From: Gammaproteobacteria bacterium
GTDB lineage: Bacteria > Pseudomonadota > Gammaproteobacteria > UBA7966
NCBI GenBank assembly: GCA_003485715.1
Contig: DNIF01000180.1
Coordinates: forward strand, 1-9,871
Direction: 5' to 3'
Length of the DNA stretch: 9,871 nucleotides
The position numbers and the translations under genes are program-made. Position 1 is the stretch's first letter; each line of letters begins with the position of its first letter. The notes under the pieces were generated by a model, which searched no databases, had not been told where the DNA came from, and saw only the letters and a list, made by a program, of their open reading frames with translations. Positions 1 through 6,727 of the stretch are shown here, piece after piece.

Positions 1-915
1 GAGTCCGGGACCGGCAAGGAACTCGTCGCCCGCATCATCCACCTCGGCGGGCCGCGTGCGGAGGCCCCCTTCGTGCCGGTGAACTGCGGCGCCATCCCGG
101 GCGAGCTGCTGGAGAGCGAGTTCTTCGGTCACCGCAAGGGTGCCTTTACCGGGGCCACGCAGGACTCGCCCGGTCTCTTCGGTGCCGCGCAGGGCGGCAC
201 CCTGTTCCTCGACGAGGTGGCGGAGCTTCCGCTCACCATGCAGGTGAAACTGCTGCGCGCCCTGCAGGAGAAGCGCGTGCGGCCCGTGGGTGCCCCGCAG
301 GAACTGCCCATCGATTGCCGCATCCTGTCGGCGAGTCACCGGGACCTCGGCGCGCTGGTGGCGAGCGGTGCCTTCCGTCAGGACCTCTACTACCGCATCC
401 ACGTCATCGCCGTGCAGGTGCCGCCGCTGCGCGAGCGGCGCGAGGACCTCCCACTGCTCACGGAACATCTGCTCACGCGCATCGCCGGCGAGTACGGCCT
501 GCCGGTGGCACCCTGCATCACCGAGGCGGCACTGGCCTGCCTTGCCCACCATCCCTTCCCGGGCAATGTGCGGGAACTCGAGAACCTGCTCGAACGCGCC
601 GTCGCGCTGTCGGAGGGGGGGCGCATCGACGTGGCGGATCTGGAACTCGACGCCGCGCCCGCGCCGGAGGTCGCCACCGGCGACCCGGACCTCACCGTCA
701 CCGAGCCGGGTGACCGGCCACCACCGTGGCCGGGAGGGTCGCTGCCCAGGACTCCCGACGCTGCCCCCCTCGATGCGGCGCTGGGTGCGCTCGAACGTCA
801 GCGCATCCTCGCCGCGCTGGAACAGACGCGCTGGAACCGCACGGCCGCGGCCCGCCTGCTCGGCCTCACGCTCAGGGCCCTGCGCTACCGGCTGGAGAAG
901 CTCGGCATCGAGTGA
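1..915 (+). CDS. pilR: PilR-type sigma-54-dependent response regulator (C-terminal part; 5' end outside window)
   Basis: Transcriptional activator that uses ATP hydrolysis to open sigma-54 RNA polymerase; as PilR it would switch on pilA in answer to the membrane kinase PilS. The 304 visible codons start inside the Walker A loop (ESGTGKE, residues 1-7). The sigma-54 contact loop GAFTGA is at residues 47-52, Walker B (TLFLDE) ends at residues 71-72, and the arginine-finger region (FRQDLYYRI, VPPLRERREDLP) and FPGNVRELENLLERAV follow. After a Pro-rich linker, a Fis-type helix-turn-helix ends the protein (WNRTAAARLLGLTLRALRYR), which closely resembles PilR tails. The receiver domain is not visible because the gene enters from the left edge. 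The pilA gene and a -24/-12 promoter directly downstream support PilR over other NtrC-family members. The sigma-54 activator call is nearly certain; the PilR name rests partly on context. Confidence 0.88.
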   Translation, partial: ESGTGKELVARIIHLGGPRAEAPFVPVNCGAIPGELLESEFFGHRKGAFTGATQDSPGLFGAAQGGTLFLDEVAELPLTMQVKLLRALQEKRVRPVGAPQELPIDCRILSASHRDLGALVASGAFRQDLYYRIHVIAVQVPPLRERREDLPLLTEHLLTRIAGEYGLPVAPCITEAALACLAHHPFPGNVRELENLLERAVALSEGGRIDVADLELDAAPAPEVATGDPDLTVTEPGDRPPPWPGGSLPRTPDAAPLDAALGALERQRILAALEQTRWNRTAAARLLGLTLRALRYRLEKLGIE

Positions 916-948
916 CGCGCCGCGTCACTTTCTGACGCGCTGCGTCAG
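912..948. promoter_or_regulatory. Two tandem dyads at the pilR end
   Basis: Two near-identical palindromes, TGACGCGCCGCGTCA (913-927) and TGACGCGCTGCGTCA (933-947), lie exactly 20 bp apart, about two helical turns. The first covers the pilR stop codon. In RNA each could also fold into a 7-bp stem with a 3-base loop, and a short T-rich stretch follows the first. They may be operator sites for a dimeric regulator or a weak double-hairpin end for the pilR transcript. The repeat is seen directly; the role is inferred. Confidence 0.5.
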
Positions 949-1063
949 GGCGCGCCGCGGAGCTTCCCGCTGCGCAGCCGCCAGCGTCGCCGGCCAGCCG
1001 CATGGGGCACGGCGCAATATCTCGTGAATTCCGCCGCTTATGCGCTGGCGCTGGCGTCTTCGG

Positions 1064-1083
1064 GCGGCCCTGTCGGGGGCCGC
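1064..1083. repeat. Perfect 7-bp inverted repeat upstream of the pilA promoter
   Basis: Arms GCGGCCC (1064-1070) and GGGCCGC (1077-1083) flank a 6-base centre TGTCGG. The centre contains TGTC, the core reported for Pseudomonas PilR sites. The repeat ends 8 bp before the -24 element. It could be a regulator site or a DNA or RNA hairpin; G+C richness raises the chance level. Confidence 0.35.
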
Positions 1084-1091
1084 AGCACCGC

Positions 1092-1107
1092 TGGCATGCC
1101 CACTGCA
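1092..1107 (+). promoter_or_regulatory. Sigma-54 (-24/-12) promoter of pilA
   Basis: TGGCATGCCCACTGCA matches the consensus TGGCAYRNNNNTTGCW at every fixed base except one T. The GG (1093-1094) and GC (1105-1106) are correctly spaced. The predicted transcript start is near 1118, giving a leader of roughly 157 bases before pilA. RpoN-dependent transcription activated by PilR is the known mode for pilA in Pseudomonas, and the PilR gene lies just upstream. Confidence 0.8.
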
Positions 1108-1117
1108 TCGTCGGTCT

Positions 1118-1274
1118 GCGCTGACCGCAATCGATGCCGGCAGCGGGGCTCACGCCGAGGCCCGCTACAGGCACCGACCCCGCGGCCGCTACGCTGCCGG
1201 ACCATGCGGGGCCTCCCCGCCGGCGACTGACATCACACGCCACACCCATCCCCGTACCCCAAGGAGTTCCACCC
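1118..1274 (+). other. Structured pilA leader
   Basis: Predicted untranslated leader between the sigma-54 start and pilA. GCGGGG occurs at 1143-1148 and 1206-1211, and its complement CCCCGC at 1178-1183 and 1215-1220. The last pair forms a 6-bp hairpin with loop CCT ending about 54 bases before the start codon. Other pairings of the same four blocks are mutually exclusive. I see no other gene in the 916-1274 gap; the stretch is open in the pilA frame from an ATG at 1134, but that ATG has no ribosome site. Confidence 0.35.
1261..1266 (+). promoter_or_regulatory. Shine-Dalgarno site of pilA
   Basis: AAGGAG sits 8 bases before ATG 1275 and 11 before ATG 1278. Together with the class III leader peptide it fixes the start here and not at the in-frame ATG at 1134. 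Confidence 0.85.
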
Positions 1275-1715
1275 ATGATGAAGACCGTCCAGAAGGGCTT
1301 CACCCTCATCGAGCTCATGATCGTGGTCGCGATCATCGGCATCCTCGCCGCCGTGGCCATCCCGGCCTACAGCGACTACGTGACCCGCGCCCGCGTGAGC
1401 GAGGGCCTGAACCTCGTCGCCGGTGCCAAGGCCTCGGTCTCCGAGTACCGCATCAGTCGGGGCAGATTCCCGACCGGAAATAGCTCGGCCGGCGTCGCGA
1501 ACACCATCAGCTCACGCTTCGTTCAATCCGTCACCATTCTTCCCTCTGGTACTGGTGGTGAGATCCGGGTGACCTTCACCACTCTCGCACTCGGCCCGCA
1601 AAATGTTGGTCAGTTGCTCCTGTTCACACCCACCTTCACGAACGGAGCCGTGAGTTGGGCCTGCACGGTGGGTAACACCCTGAACCCGCGCTGGCGGCCC
1701 TCGAACTGCCGCTGA
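1275..1715 (+). CDS. pilA: Type IVa major pilin PilA (prepilin)
   Basis: Structural subunit of type IV pili, inserted in the inner membrane, cleaved and N-methylated by PilD, then polymerised. The 146-residue prepilin has a short leader (MMKTVQKG) cut before Phe9. The mature protein begins FTLIELMIVVAIIGILAAVA, with the essential Glu at mature position 5 and the N-terminal helix that serves as membrane anchor and fibre core. The alpha-beta loop region (about residues 64-82) is rich in Gly, Ser and Thr. Cys130 and Cys145 would close the C-terminal disulphide loop that ends RPSNCR. The N-terminal third is strongly conserved in type; codon bias relaxes after about base 1460, as is usual for the variable part of pilins. 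Expression is likely by PilR and RpoN from the upstream -24/-12 promoter. The glycosyltransferase genes downstream suggest that this pilin is glycosylated. Confidence 0.95.
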   Translation: MMKTVQKGFTLIELMIVVAIIGILAAVAIPAYSDYVTRARVSEGLNLVAGAKASVSEYRISRGRFPTGNSSAGVANTISSRFVQSVTILPSGTGGEIRVTFTTLALGPQNVGQLLLFTPTFTNGAVSWACTVGNTLNPRWRPSNCR

Positions 1716-1735
1716 GGGCCACGGCTCTCCATGCG

Positions 1736-1761
1736 AAGGGGCAGGTTTCCTGCCCCTTTTT
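1736..1761 (+). terminator. Intrinsic terminator of pilA
   Basis: A perfect 10-bp stem (AAGGGGCAGG at 1736-1745, CCTGCCCCTT at 1749-1758) with loop TTT is followed by a run of five T (1757-1761). It should end most pilA transcripts. The next start codon lies only one base after the T run. Confidence 0.93.
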
Positions 1762-1762
1762 C

Positions 1763-3790
1763 ATGCCAGCACCCATCCTGCAGGTCCTGCTGCTTATCTT
1801 GGCCGGGGTAGTGTTCGCCCCGGGCCTCGCTGGGCCCTTCCTCCTCGACGACGGCCCCAACTTCGCTGAGGTGCCTCAGTTCATCGAGGCCACACGCGAC
1901 TGCAACAAGCTCGACCTGCTGGGGCTGACCAGTCACAGCGGCCCCCTCGGGCGGCCGGTCGCCATGCTCTCCTTCGCGCTCAACCACTGCGCGCATGGCC
2001 TCGCCCCCTTCCCCTTCAAGCTCACCAACCTTGGCCTGCACCTCGCAACGGCCTGCCTCGTCCTGCTGCTGGTCCACCTGCTGCTCCGCAGCCCGCGCTT
2101 CCAGCGCCTCCCCCTGCCCCCCCGAGTCCGCGCGGCCCTGCCTTGGCTCGTGGCGCTCGGCTGGCTGGTGATGCCGCTGCATGTGTCCACCGTGCTCTAT
2201 GTGGTGCAGCGCATGACCATCCTGGCCGCGCTGTTCACGCTGCTTGGCCTGTGCCTCTACCTTGTGGGCCGCCTGCGGTTGCTCGCTGGGGGGGGCCGCG
2301 CCGCATTCGCCTGCTTTGCGCTGGTGGGCCTCGTCTGCCTGCCACTGGCGGCCCTCAGCAAGGAGAACGGGCTGCTCCTGCCGCTTCTGTGCCTGGTGAT
2401 CGAATTCGCCTGCTTCGGCCCGGCCGAGCGGCCCCGGGCCTTGAGCCGGGTGCTGGGTGCGGGGGCCCTGGGCGGGGCGCTCTTCGTCGGGGGCGCGGCG
2501 TGGTGGCAGTACACCAGGCTCACGACCTGGCTGGACGGCCTGTACGCCTACCGGGATTTCACCCTGCCCGAACGCCTGGCGACGGAGGTCGTGGTGCTCG
2601 GCTGGTACGCCTGGATGAGTGTGGCCCCGGACATCTCCCAGCTCGGTCTCTTCCACGACGACTTCCCCATCCTGGACTTCTTCCGCGACCCGATCGTTGG
2701 CCTGGTGGGTGCGGTCTGGCTCGCGCTCGCCCTCCTCGCGCTCTGGCTGCGGGACAGCGCCCCTTGGCTCCTGCTCGGCCTCGGGCTCTTCCTGGTCGGG
2801 CACGCCATGGAGGCGAGCTTCCTGCCGCTCGAACTCGTCTTCGAGCATCGCAACTATCTGCCCGCGGTCGGCCTCATCGCCGGCGGTCTCATCGGGCTCG
2901 CCGTGCTGCTGCGTGCCCGGCCGCAGGTCTTCCTGGCCATCAGCCTCGCCTGGATCGGTACCACGGCCGTGGCCACCAGTACCCATTCCAGCGGTTGGGC
3001 GGATCACTTCGACCTGCATGCACGCGAACTCGCCAACCATCCGCACTCGGAGAGGGCCTTGATATGGCTCGCCGGGATGCTGCACGAGGCCCACCGAGCC
3101 TCCGGGGACATCGCCCTCGGCGAACAGGCGCTGGCACTTTATGAACGCGGCCTGGAGCAGCACCCAGACAGCATTCTCGCGCTGATCGGCAGACTCCTGG
3201 TGCTCAAGGACCTCGACCGGGATACCGACGAGGCATTTCGCCAGACCCGAGATCGGCTCGCTGCGCCACGGGTCCACCCCTCCGTGATCGCCGCCATCGA
3301 CGCCGCGATGGACATGGCCATGGACACCAAAAGCAAAGTATCGGGCGGGCTTGACGGCATGCAGATCGCCGCACTCGCATCCACCGTTCTGGAGAACCCC
3401 GGCGTGCTGCCAGCCATTCGGGTTGATCTCGGCGCCCGTCTCGCCGTCTTCTACGTGAACACGGCCGGCGACTTCCCCGCCGCCCTGCGAATACTTGATG
3501 CCGTGGCGGAGGACCTGAATGACCCCTTTGATCTAAAGGTAACCCGCTACCGTCTGTACCGGGCCATCCATAGCCCGCAACTCCCCGCCATGCGCGAGGA
3601 GTTGCGGCGGCTTGCCGAGGACACGGCCAATCCGATTGAGCGGGCGCGGCGCCGGGCGCTCCTGGCCTTCGTATTCCGGGAGGCGGCACCCTCGGGGCAA
3701 CCCGATGTGCCGACACCGGCCTCGTCACTGCCCACCGCCCCGCCGCCAGCCGCTGCGCCCGGCGTTGCCCCGATCGCCGGGCAACGATGA
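1763..3790 (+). CDS. GT-C type membrane glycosyltransferase with TPR-like tail (TMTC/TfpW-like), copy 1
   Basis: Probable periplasm-facing transferase using a polyprenyl-phosphate sugar. The 675-residue protein has about 12 membrane helices in residues 4-403. A first loop starts LLDD (27-30), the acid pair expected of GT-C enzymes. Further motifs are GPLGRPVAMLSF (60-71), NLGLHL (89-94), VSTVLYVVQRMT (141-152), SKENG (199-203), HDDF (298-301) and LVFEHRNYLP (358-367). The KE-G and E-R-YLP motifs recall the TMTC/DUF1736 O-mannosyltransferases. Residues about 412-640 look like degenerate helical TPR repeats, and a Pro/Ala-rich tail (643-675) ends the protein. The ATG follows the pilA terminator directly and has no visible ribosome site, but it aligns with the first helix of copy 2. 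The end overlaps copy 2 by ATGA. Location beside pilA matches pilin-modifying TfpW or TfpO genes; pilin as acceptor is inference. Confidence 0.75.
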   Translation: MPAPILQVLLLILAGVVFAPGLAGPFLLDDGPNFAEVPQFIEATRDCNKLDLLGLTSHSGPLGRPVAMLSFALNHCAHGLAPFPFKLTNLGLHLATACLVLLLVHLLLRSPRFQRLPLPPRVRAALPWLVALGWLVMPLHVSTVLYVVQRMTILAALFTLLGLCLYLVGRLRLLAGGGRAAFACFALVGLVCLPLAALSKENGLLLPLLCLVIEFACFGPAERPRALSRVLGAGALGGALFVGGAAWWQYTRLTTWLDGLYAYRDFTLPERLATEVVVLGWYAWMSVAPDISQLGLFHDDFPILDFFRDPIVGLVGAVWLALALLALWLRDSAPWLLLGLGLFLVGHAMEASFLPLELVFEHRNYLPAVGLIAGGLIGLAVLLRARPQVFLAISLAWIGTTAVATSTHSSGWADHFDLHARELANHPHSERALIWLAGMLHEAHRASGDIALGEQALALYERGLEQHPDSILALIGRLLVLKDLDRDTDEAFRQTRDRLAAPRVHPSVIAAIDAAMDMAMDTKSKVSGGLDGMQIAALASTVLENPGVLPAIRVDLGARLAVFYVNTAGDFPAALRILDAVAEDLNDPFDLKVTRYRLYRAIHSPQLPAMREELRRLAEDTANPIERARRRALLAFVFREAAPSGQPDVPTPASSLPTAPPPAAAPGVAPIAGQR

Positions 3791-5739
3791 ACTCGCCACC
3801 GATGTCCCCGGAGGTGGCAACCCTCACCTCCACAGCCAGAACCGCCGGGTTCGCCTCCACCCGCACGATGACCCGGGTCGTGCTGGCGGCCCTGCTCCTG
3901 ACGCTCGTGTTGATCTATGTGCCCGGCCTCGGCGGACCGCTGCTGCTGGATGATCGCTCGGTGCTGGACCCCGTACGGGCGGCCGTGCTGCAAGGAGAGG
4001 CCTGGGGGCTCTTGATGAGCAACACTGGCCCGCTCGGTCGGCCGGTCGCCATGCTGAGCTTCATCGCCGATTCCACGCTGTCCGCCGGTTCGGATCGCGT
4101 GGCCAAGGCGGTGAACCTCGGTCTGCACCTCCTGAACACCCTCCTCGTGTGGCTGCTCGCCCGGCACCTGCTGCAACGGGCGGGGCTCGAGTCCCGCTGG
4201 AGCGCGCTCTGGGTCGCCGGCCTCTGGGCCCTGTTGCCACTGCAGGTGAGCACCGTGCTCTACACCGTGCAACGCATGACCCTGCTCTCCGCCACCTTCG
4301 CGCTGGCTGGGCTCATCCTGCTGCTCAAGGCGGCCGAGGCACGCGCAGCGCGGTCCATGTACGCGCTTCTTGCTGGCTACATCCTCTGCCTCGTGCTGGC
4401 CAGCCTCGCGAAGGAGAACGGCGTCCTGCTGCTGCCGCTCGGTGCCCTGCTGCTGCTGTTTCCGCTGGCCGCAGTGGCAGTGGACCATGGCGGGCGGGCA
4501 CGAGGCATCGGCCACGCACTGGGCGCGGTCTCGTTGTTGGGCGCCGTGGCCGGGCTTGCATGGTTCCTCCTCGGCGTGCTGCCAGAATCCAGCTCCCGGC
4601 ACCTGGCGCGCGGCTGGACGCCACTCGAACGGCTCGTCACCCAGGCCGAGGTGCTCTGGCTCTACGTCGCCCAGATCCTCGTGCCGCTGCCGCGCCTGCT
4701 GCCCTTCTTCCACGACGACTGGGTGGCCGTGAACCTGAACGACTTGCGGCCGACGGCCATGGTCGCGGGCGCGGGATGGGTGGTACTGGCCATCCTGGCC
4801 CTGTGCCTGCGCGGTCCGCTCGCACTCGCCGGGCTCGGCCTGCTGTTCTTTCTCCTGGGCCACGCGCTGGAATCCTCCATCCTGCCGCTGGAACTGGTGT
4901 TCGAGCACCGCAACTACCTGCCGTCGCTCGGTATCGTCCTCGCCGTCGCGACCCTGGCCGTTCACCTGCCGCTGCGTGCGTCCCTGCTCACTGCGCTCGC
5001 CATCCTGTCGCTCACGCTCTTCGCCTCTTTCACATTCCTGCGGGTGGCAGACTGGGCCGATGCCCGCACGTTTGCGTTGCGCAGCCTCCAGTTGAATCCG
5101 GACTCCCCGCGTGCCGCCTCCCAGCTCGCCGCCCTGCTCACGGCCGAAGGCGAGCCGGCAGCGGCCGTCGCAGTGCTGGAACGGATCGCGCATCCGGGGG
5201 CACGCTTGCAGGCCCTGCACACCACCTGCACCGCCGGGCCCCAGGCCGCCATCCAGCTCTACCAAGGTCTGCCCCCCGCCCAGGGGCTGCGCATGGACGG
5301 CTACGCCTCCACTGCCGCGATCAACCTCTCCGATGCCCTGCACGAGGGCCACTGCGCGCTGCCCGACCTCGACTTCGTCGACTGGCTCGCCACTGTGGTC
5401 ACCACGGGCCACTTCGTGCATGAGTCCGAGCGGGAGAAGCTTTCGGTGCATGTGGCCCACGGCCTCCACGACGCCGGCCGGCACGCAGAGGCCATCGACT
5501 GGGCGGAAACACGCATCTCCGGCGTGACCGCGGCACTCGGGCGGCTGATCGCGGCCGACTGGCGCAGCGAACAGGGGGATTGCCTCCAGGCCCGCGAGAA
5601 CCTCCGCGTCGCTGCCGGCTCGCTGGGCCCGAAGGTACGCCGGGGCTGGGAATCCATGCTCGCCGACACCGAGCGTCTGCTCACCGAGCGCGGCTGCTTG
5701 CCGCACGCCCACGCAGCTACCGGAGATCTCCACCGATGA
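3787..5739 (+). CDS. GT-C type membrane glycosyltransferase with TPR-like tail (TMTC/TfpW-like), copy 2
   Basis: Paralogue of the preceding gene, 650 residues, with the same order of motifs: LLDD (53-56), GPLGRPVAMLSF (81-92), NLGLHL (110-115), VSTVLYTVQRMT (154-165), AKENG (208-212), HDDW (309-312) and LVFEHRNYLP (370-379). About 12 membrane helices span residues 29-419. The tail (about 420-635) is helical and TPR-like but shows little likeness to that of copy 1, and has four Cys. The start is chosen because ATG 3787 overlaps the stop of copy 1 (ATGA). It adds a Ser/Thr-rich N-terminal stretch of 27 residues; a second in-frame ATG at 3868 would give the same N-terminus as copy 1. The family motifs suggest a lipid-linked sugar donor; acceptor and sugar are unknown. 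Two enzymes in one operon could modify different sites, different proteins, or act one after the other. Confidence 0.75.
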   Translation: MNSPPMSPEVATLTSTARTAGFASTRTMTRVVLAALLLTLVLIYVPGLGGPLLLDDRSVLDPVRAAVLQGEAWGLLMSNTGPLGRPVAMLSFIADSTLSAGSDRVAKAVNLGLHLLNTLLVWLLARHLLQRAGLESRWSALWVAGLWALLPLQVSTVLYTVQRMTLLSATFALAGLILLLKAAEARAARSMYALLAGYILCLVLASLAKENGVLLLPLGALLLLFPLAAVAVDHGGRARGIGHALGAVSLLGAVAGLAWFLLGVLPESSSRHLARGWTPLERLVTQAEVLWLYVAQILVPLPRLLPFFHDDWVAVNLNDLRPTAMVAGAGWVVLAILALCLRGPLALAGLGLLFFLLGHALESSILPLELVFEHRNYLPSLGIVLAVATLAVHLPLRASLLTALAILSLTLFASFTFLRVADWADARTFALRSLQLNPDSPRAASQLAALLTAEGEPAAAVAVLERIAHPGARLQALHTTCTAGPQAAIQLYQGLPPAQGLRMDGYASTAAINLSDALHEGHCALPDLDFVDWLATVVTTGHFVHESEREKLSVHVAHGLHDAGRHAEAIDWAETRISGVTAALGRLIAADWRSEQGDCLQARENLRVAAGSLGPKVRRGWESMLADTERLLTERGCLPHAHAATGDLHR

Positions 5740-6656
5740 ATGCACCGCTGCCGCAGGAGCGCCACGCAGCACGATCGGATACAGCCCCACGCCCGGCGCT
5801 GTCGATCGTGCTGCCGGCGAAGAACGAGGCCGCCGGGCTTGAAAGCTTCCTGCACCGGTTGCGCGCCCGCTATCCGGAGGCGGAGCTCATCGTGGTGAAC
5901 GATGGATCGAGCGATGCCACCGCCGCCGTTGCCGAGGCGGGTGGGGCCCGGGTCGTGAACCACCCCTTCAGTCTCGGCAACGGTGCCGCCATCAAGGCCG
6001 GCGCACGCGCGGCACGTGGCGAGATCCTCTTCTTCATGGACGCCGACGGCCAGCACGAACCCGAGGCAATCGACGCGGTGCTTGAACGCATGGCCGAGGG
6101 CTACGACATGGTGGTCGGTGCCCGCGATGGGGCCTCGCAGGCAAGCCTGCTGCGCCATCTCGCCAACACCATCTACAACCGCTTTGCGAGTTATATGGTC
6201 GGTCGCACCATCCCGGATCTCACCTCGGGCTTTCGCGCCGTGCGACGCAAGCCCTTTCGCAGCATCATGCACCTGCTGCCCAACACCTTCTCCTATCCCA
6301 CCACCTCCACCATGGCCTTCTTCCGCGCCGGCTACGTGGTGGGCTACGTGCCGATCAAGGTCCGGAAGCGGGTCGGCAAGAGTCACATCCGGCTGGTGCA
6401 GGATGGTGCCCGCTTCCTGCTCATCATCTTCAAGATCGGCGCGCTGTACTCGCCACTGCGTATCTTCTTCCCGGCCAGTCTCGGCTTCTTCGCGCTGGCC
6501 CTGCTGCATTACGCCTACTCCTACCTCACCACCGGCCGCTTCACCAACATGACCGCCCTGCTCTTCATCGTCGCGGTGCTGGTGTTCCTGATCGGGCTGC
6601 TGGCCGAGCAGATCACGCTGCTCACCTACCAGGGCTCGCAACGGAGGGAGGAGTGA
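5736..6656 (+). CDS. Polyprenyl-phosphate glycosyltransferase, DPM1/GtrB-like GT2 with two C-terminal membrane helices
   Basis: Expected to transfer a sugar from a nucleotide donor to undecaprenyl phosphate on the cytoplasmic face, making a lipid-P-monosaccharide. The 306-residue protein has a GT-A domain: start LSIVLPAKNE (22-31), NDGSSD (55-60), metal-binding DAD in MDADGQH (101-107), and DLTSGFRAVRR (161-171), the acceptor-side motif typical of dolichol-phosphate mannose synthases. Two hydrophobic segments follow (about 240-263 and 272-295), as in bacterial GtrB-type enzymes. GGAG at 5722-5725 lies 10 bases before ATG 5736, which overlaps the previous stop by ATGA, so the two genes are probably translationally coupled. 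Such an enzyme is the natural donor-maker for GT-C transferases, which fits the two genes before it. The sugar (mannose, glucose, arabinose or other) cannot be told from sequence. Confidence 0.85.
   Translation: MNAPLPQERHAARSDTAPRPALSIVLPAKNEAAGLESFLHRLRARYPEAELIVVNDGSSDATAAVAEAGGARVVNHPFSLGNGAAIKAGARAARGEILFFMDADGQHEPEAIDAVLERMAEGYDMVVGARDGASQASLLRHLANTIYNRFASYMVGRTIPDLTSGFRAVRRKPFRSIMHLLPNTFSYPTTSTMAFFRAGYVVGYVPIKVRKRVGKSHIRLVQDGARFLLIIFKIGALYSPLRIFFPASLGFFALALLHYAYSYLTTGRFTNMTALLFIVAVLVFLIGLLAEQITLLTYQGSQRREE
6643..6651 (+). promoter_or_regulatory. Strong Shine-Dalgarno site of the mini-ORF
   Basis: Two overlapping GGAGG cores (6643-6647 and 6647-6651) lie 8 and 4 bases before ATG 6656. 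They sit in the last codons of the DPM1-like gene. The next large gene starts over 70 bases further on, too far to use this site directly. Confidence 0.65.
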
Positions 6657-6727
6657 TGGGGGCATCCAAGCCGCGCATCAGGCACGAGGGCGCTGGCTGC
6701 ATCCCCAGCCTGCTGCTGCGGCGGTGA
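6656..6727 (+). CDS. Mini-ORF of 23 codons linking the two GT2 genes
   Basis: A short frame starts MGASKPRIRH and ends LLLRR before TGA. Its ATG overlaps the stop of the upstream GT2 (TGATG at 6654-6658), and its own TGA shares one base with the ATG of the downstream GT2 (TGATG at 6725-6729). It has the best ribosome site in the operon, whereas the downstream gene has none. The product is basic (five Arg, one Lys) with no recognisable domain. It may be a translated coupling leader that delivers ribosomes to the second GT2, a small protein in its own right, or a chance frame. It is too short for codon statistics. Confidence 0.45.
   Translation: MGASKPRIRHEGAGCIPSLLLRR

Noticed and set aside
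1134..1274. Upstream in-frame ATG that would lengthen pilA by 47 codons
   Set aside because: No ribosome site, and it would bury the class III leader; AAGGAG before ATG 1275 and the KG-FTLIE cleavage site fix the start.
1610..3277. Long open frame on the minus strand opposite the first GT-C gene
   Set aside because: It mirrors the codon bias of the plus-strand gene. Its translation is rich in Gln, Glu, Gly and Arg with no domain, and the plus strand has clear membrane helices and motifs.
3547..5790. Very long minus-strand open frame opposite the second GT-C gene
   Set aside because: Low-complexity Gln/Glu/Gly/His-rich translation typical of an antisense shadow in GC-rich DNA; no start site or family likeness.
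5301..6665. Minus-strand open frame opposite the DPM1-like gene
   Set aside because: Same antisense-shadow composition; the plus strand encodes a full GT2 with all motifs.
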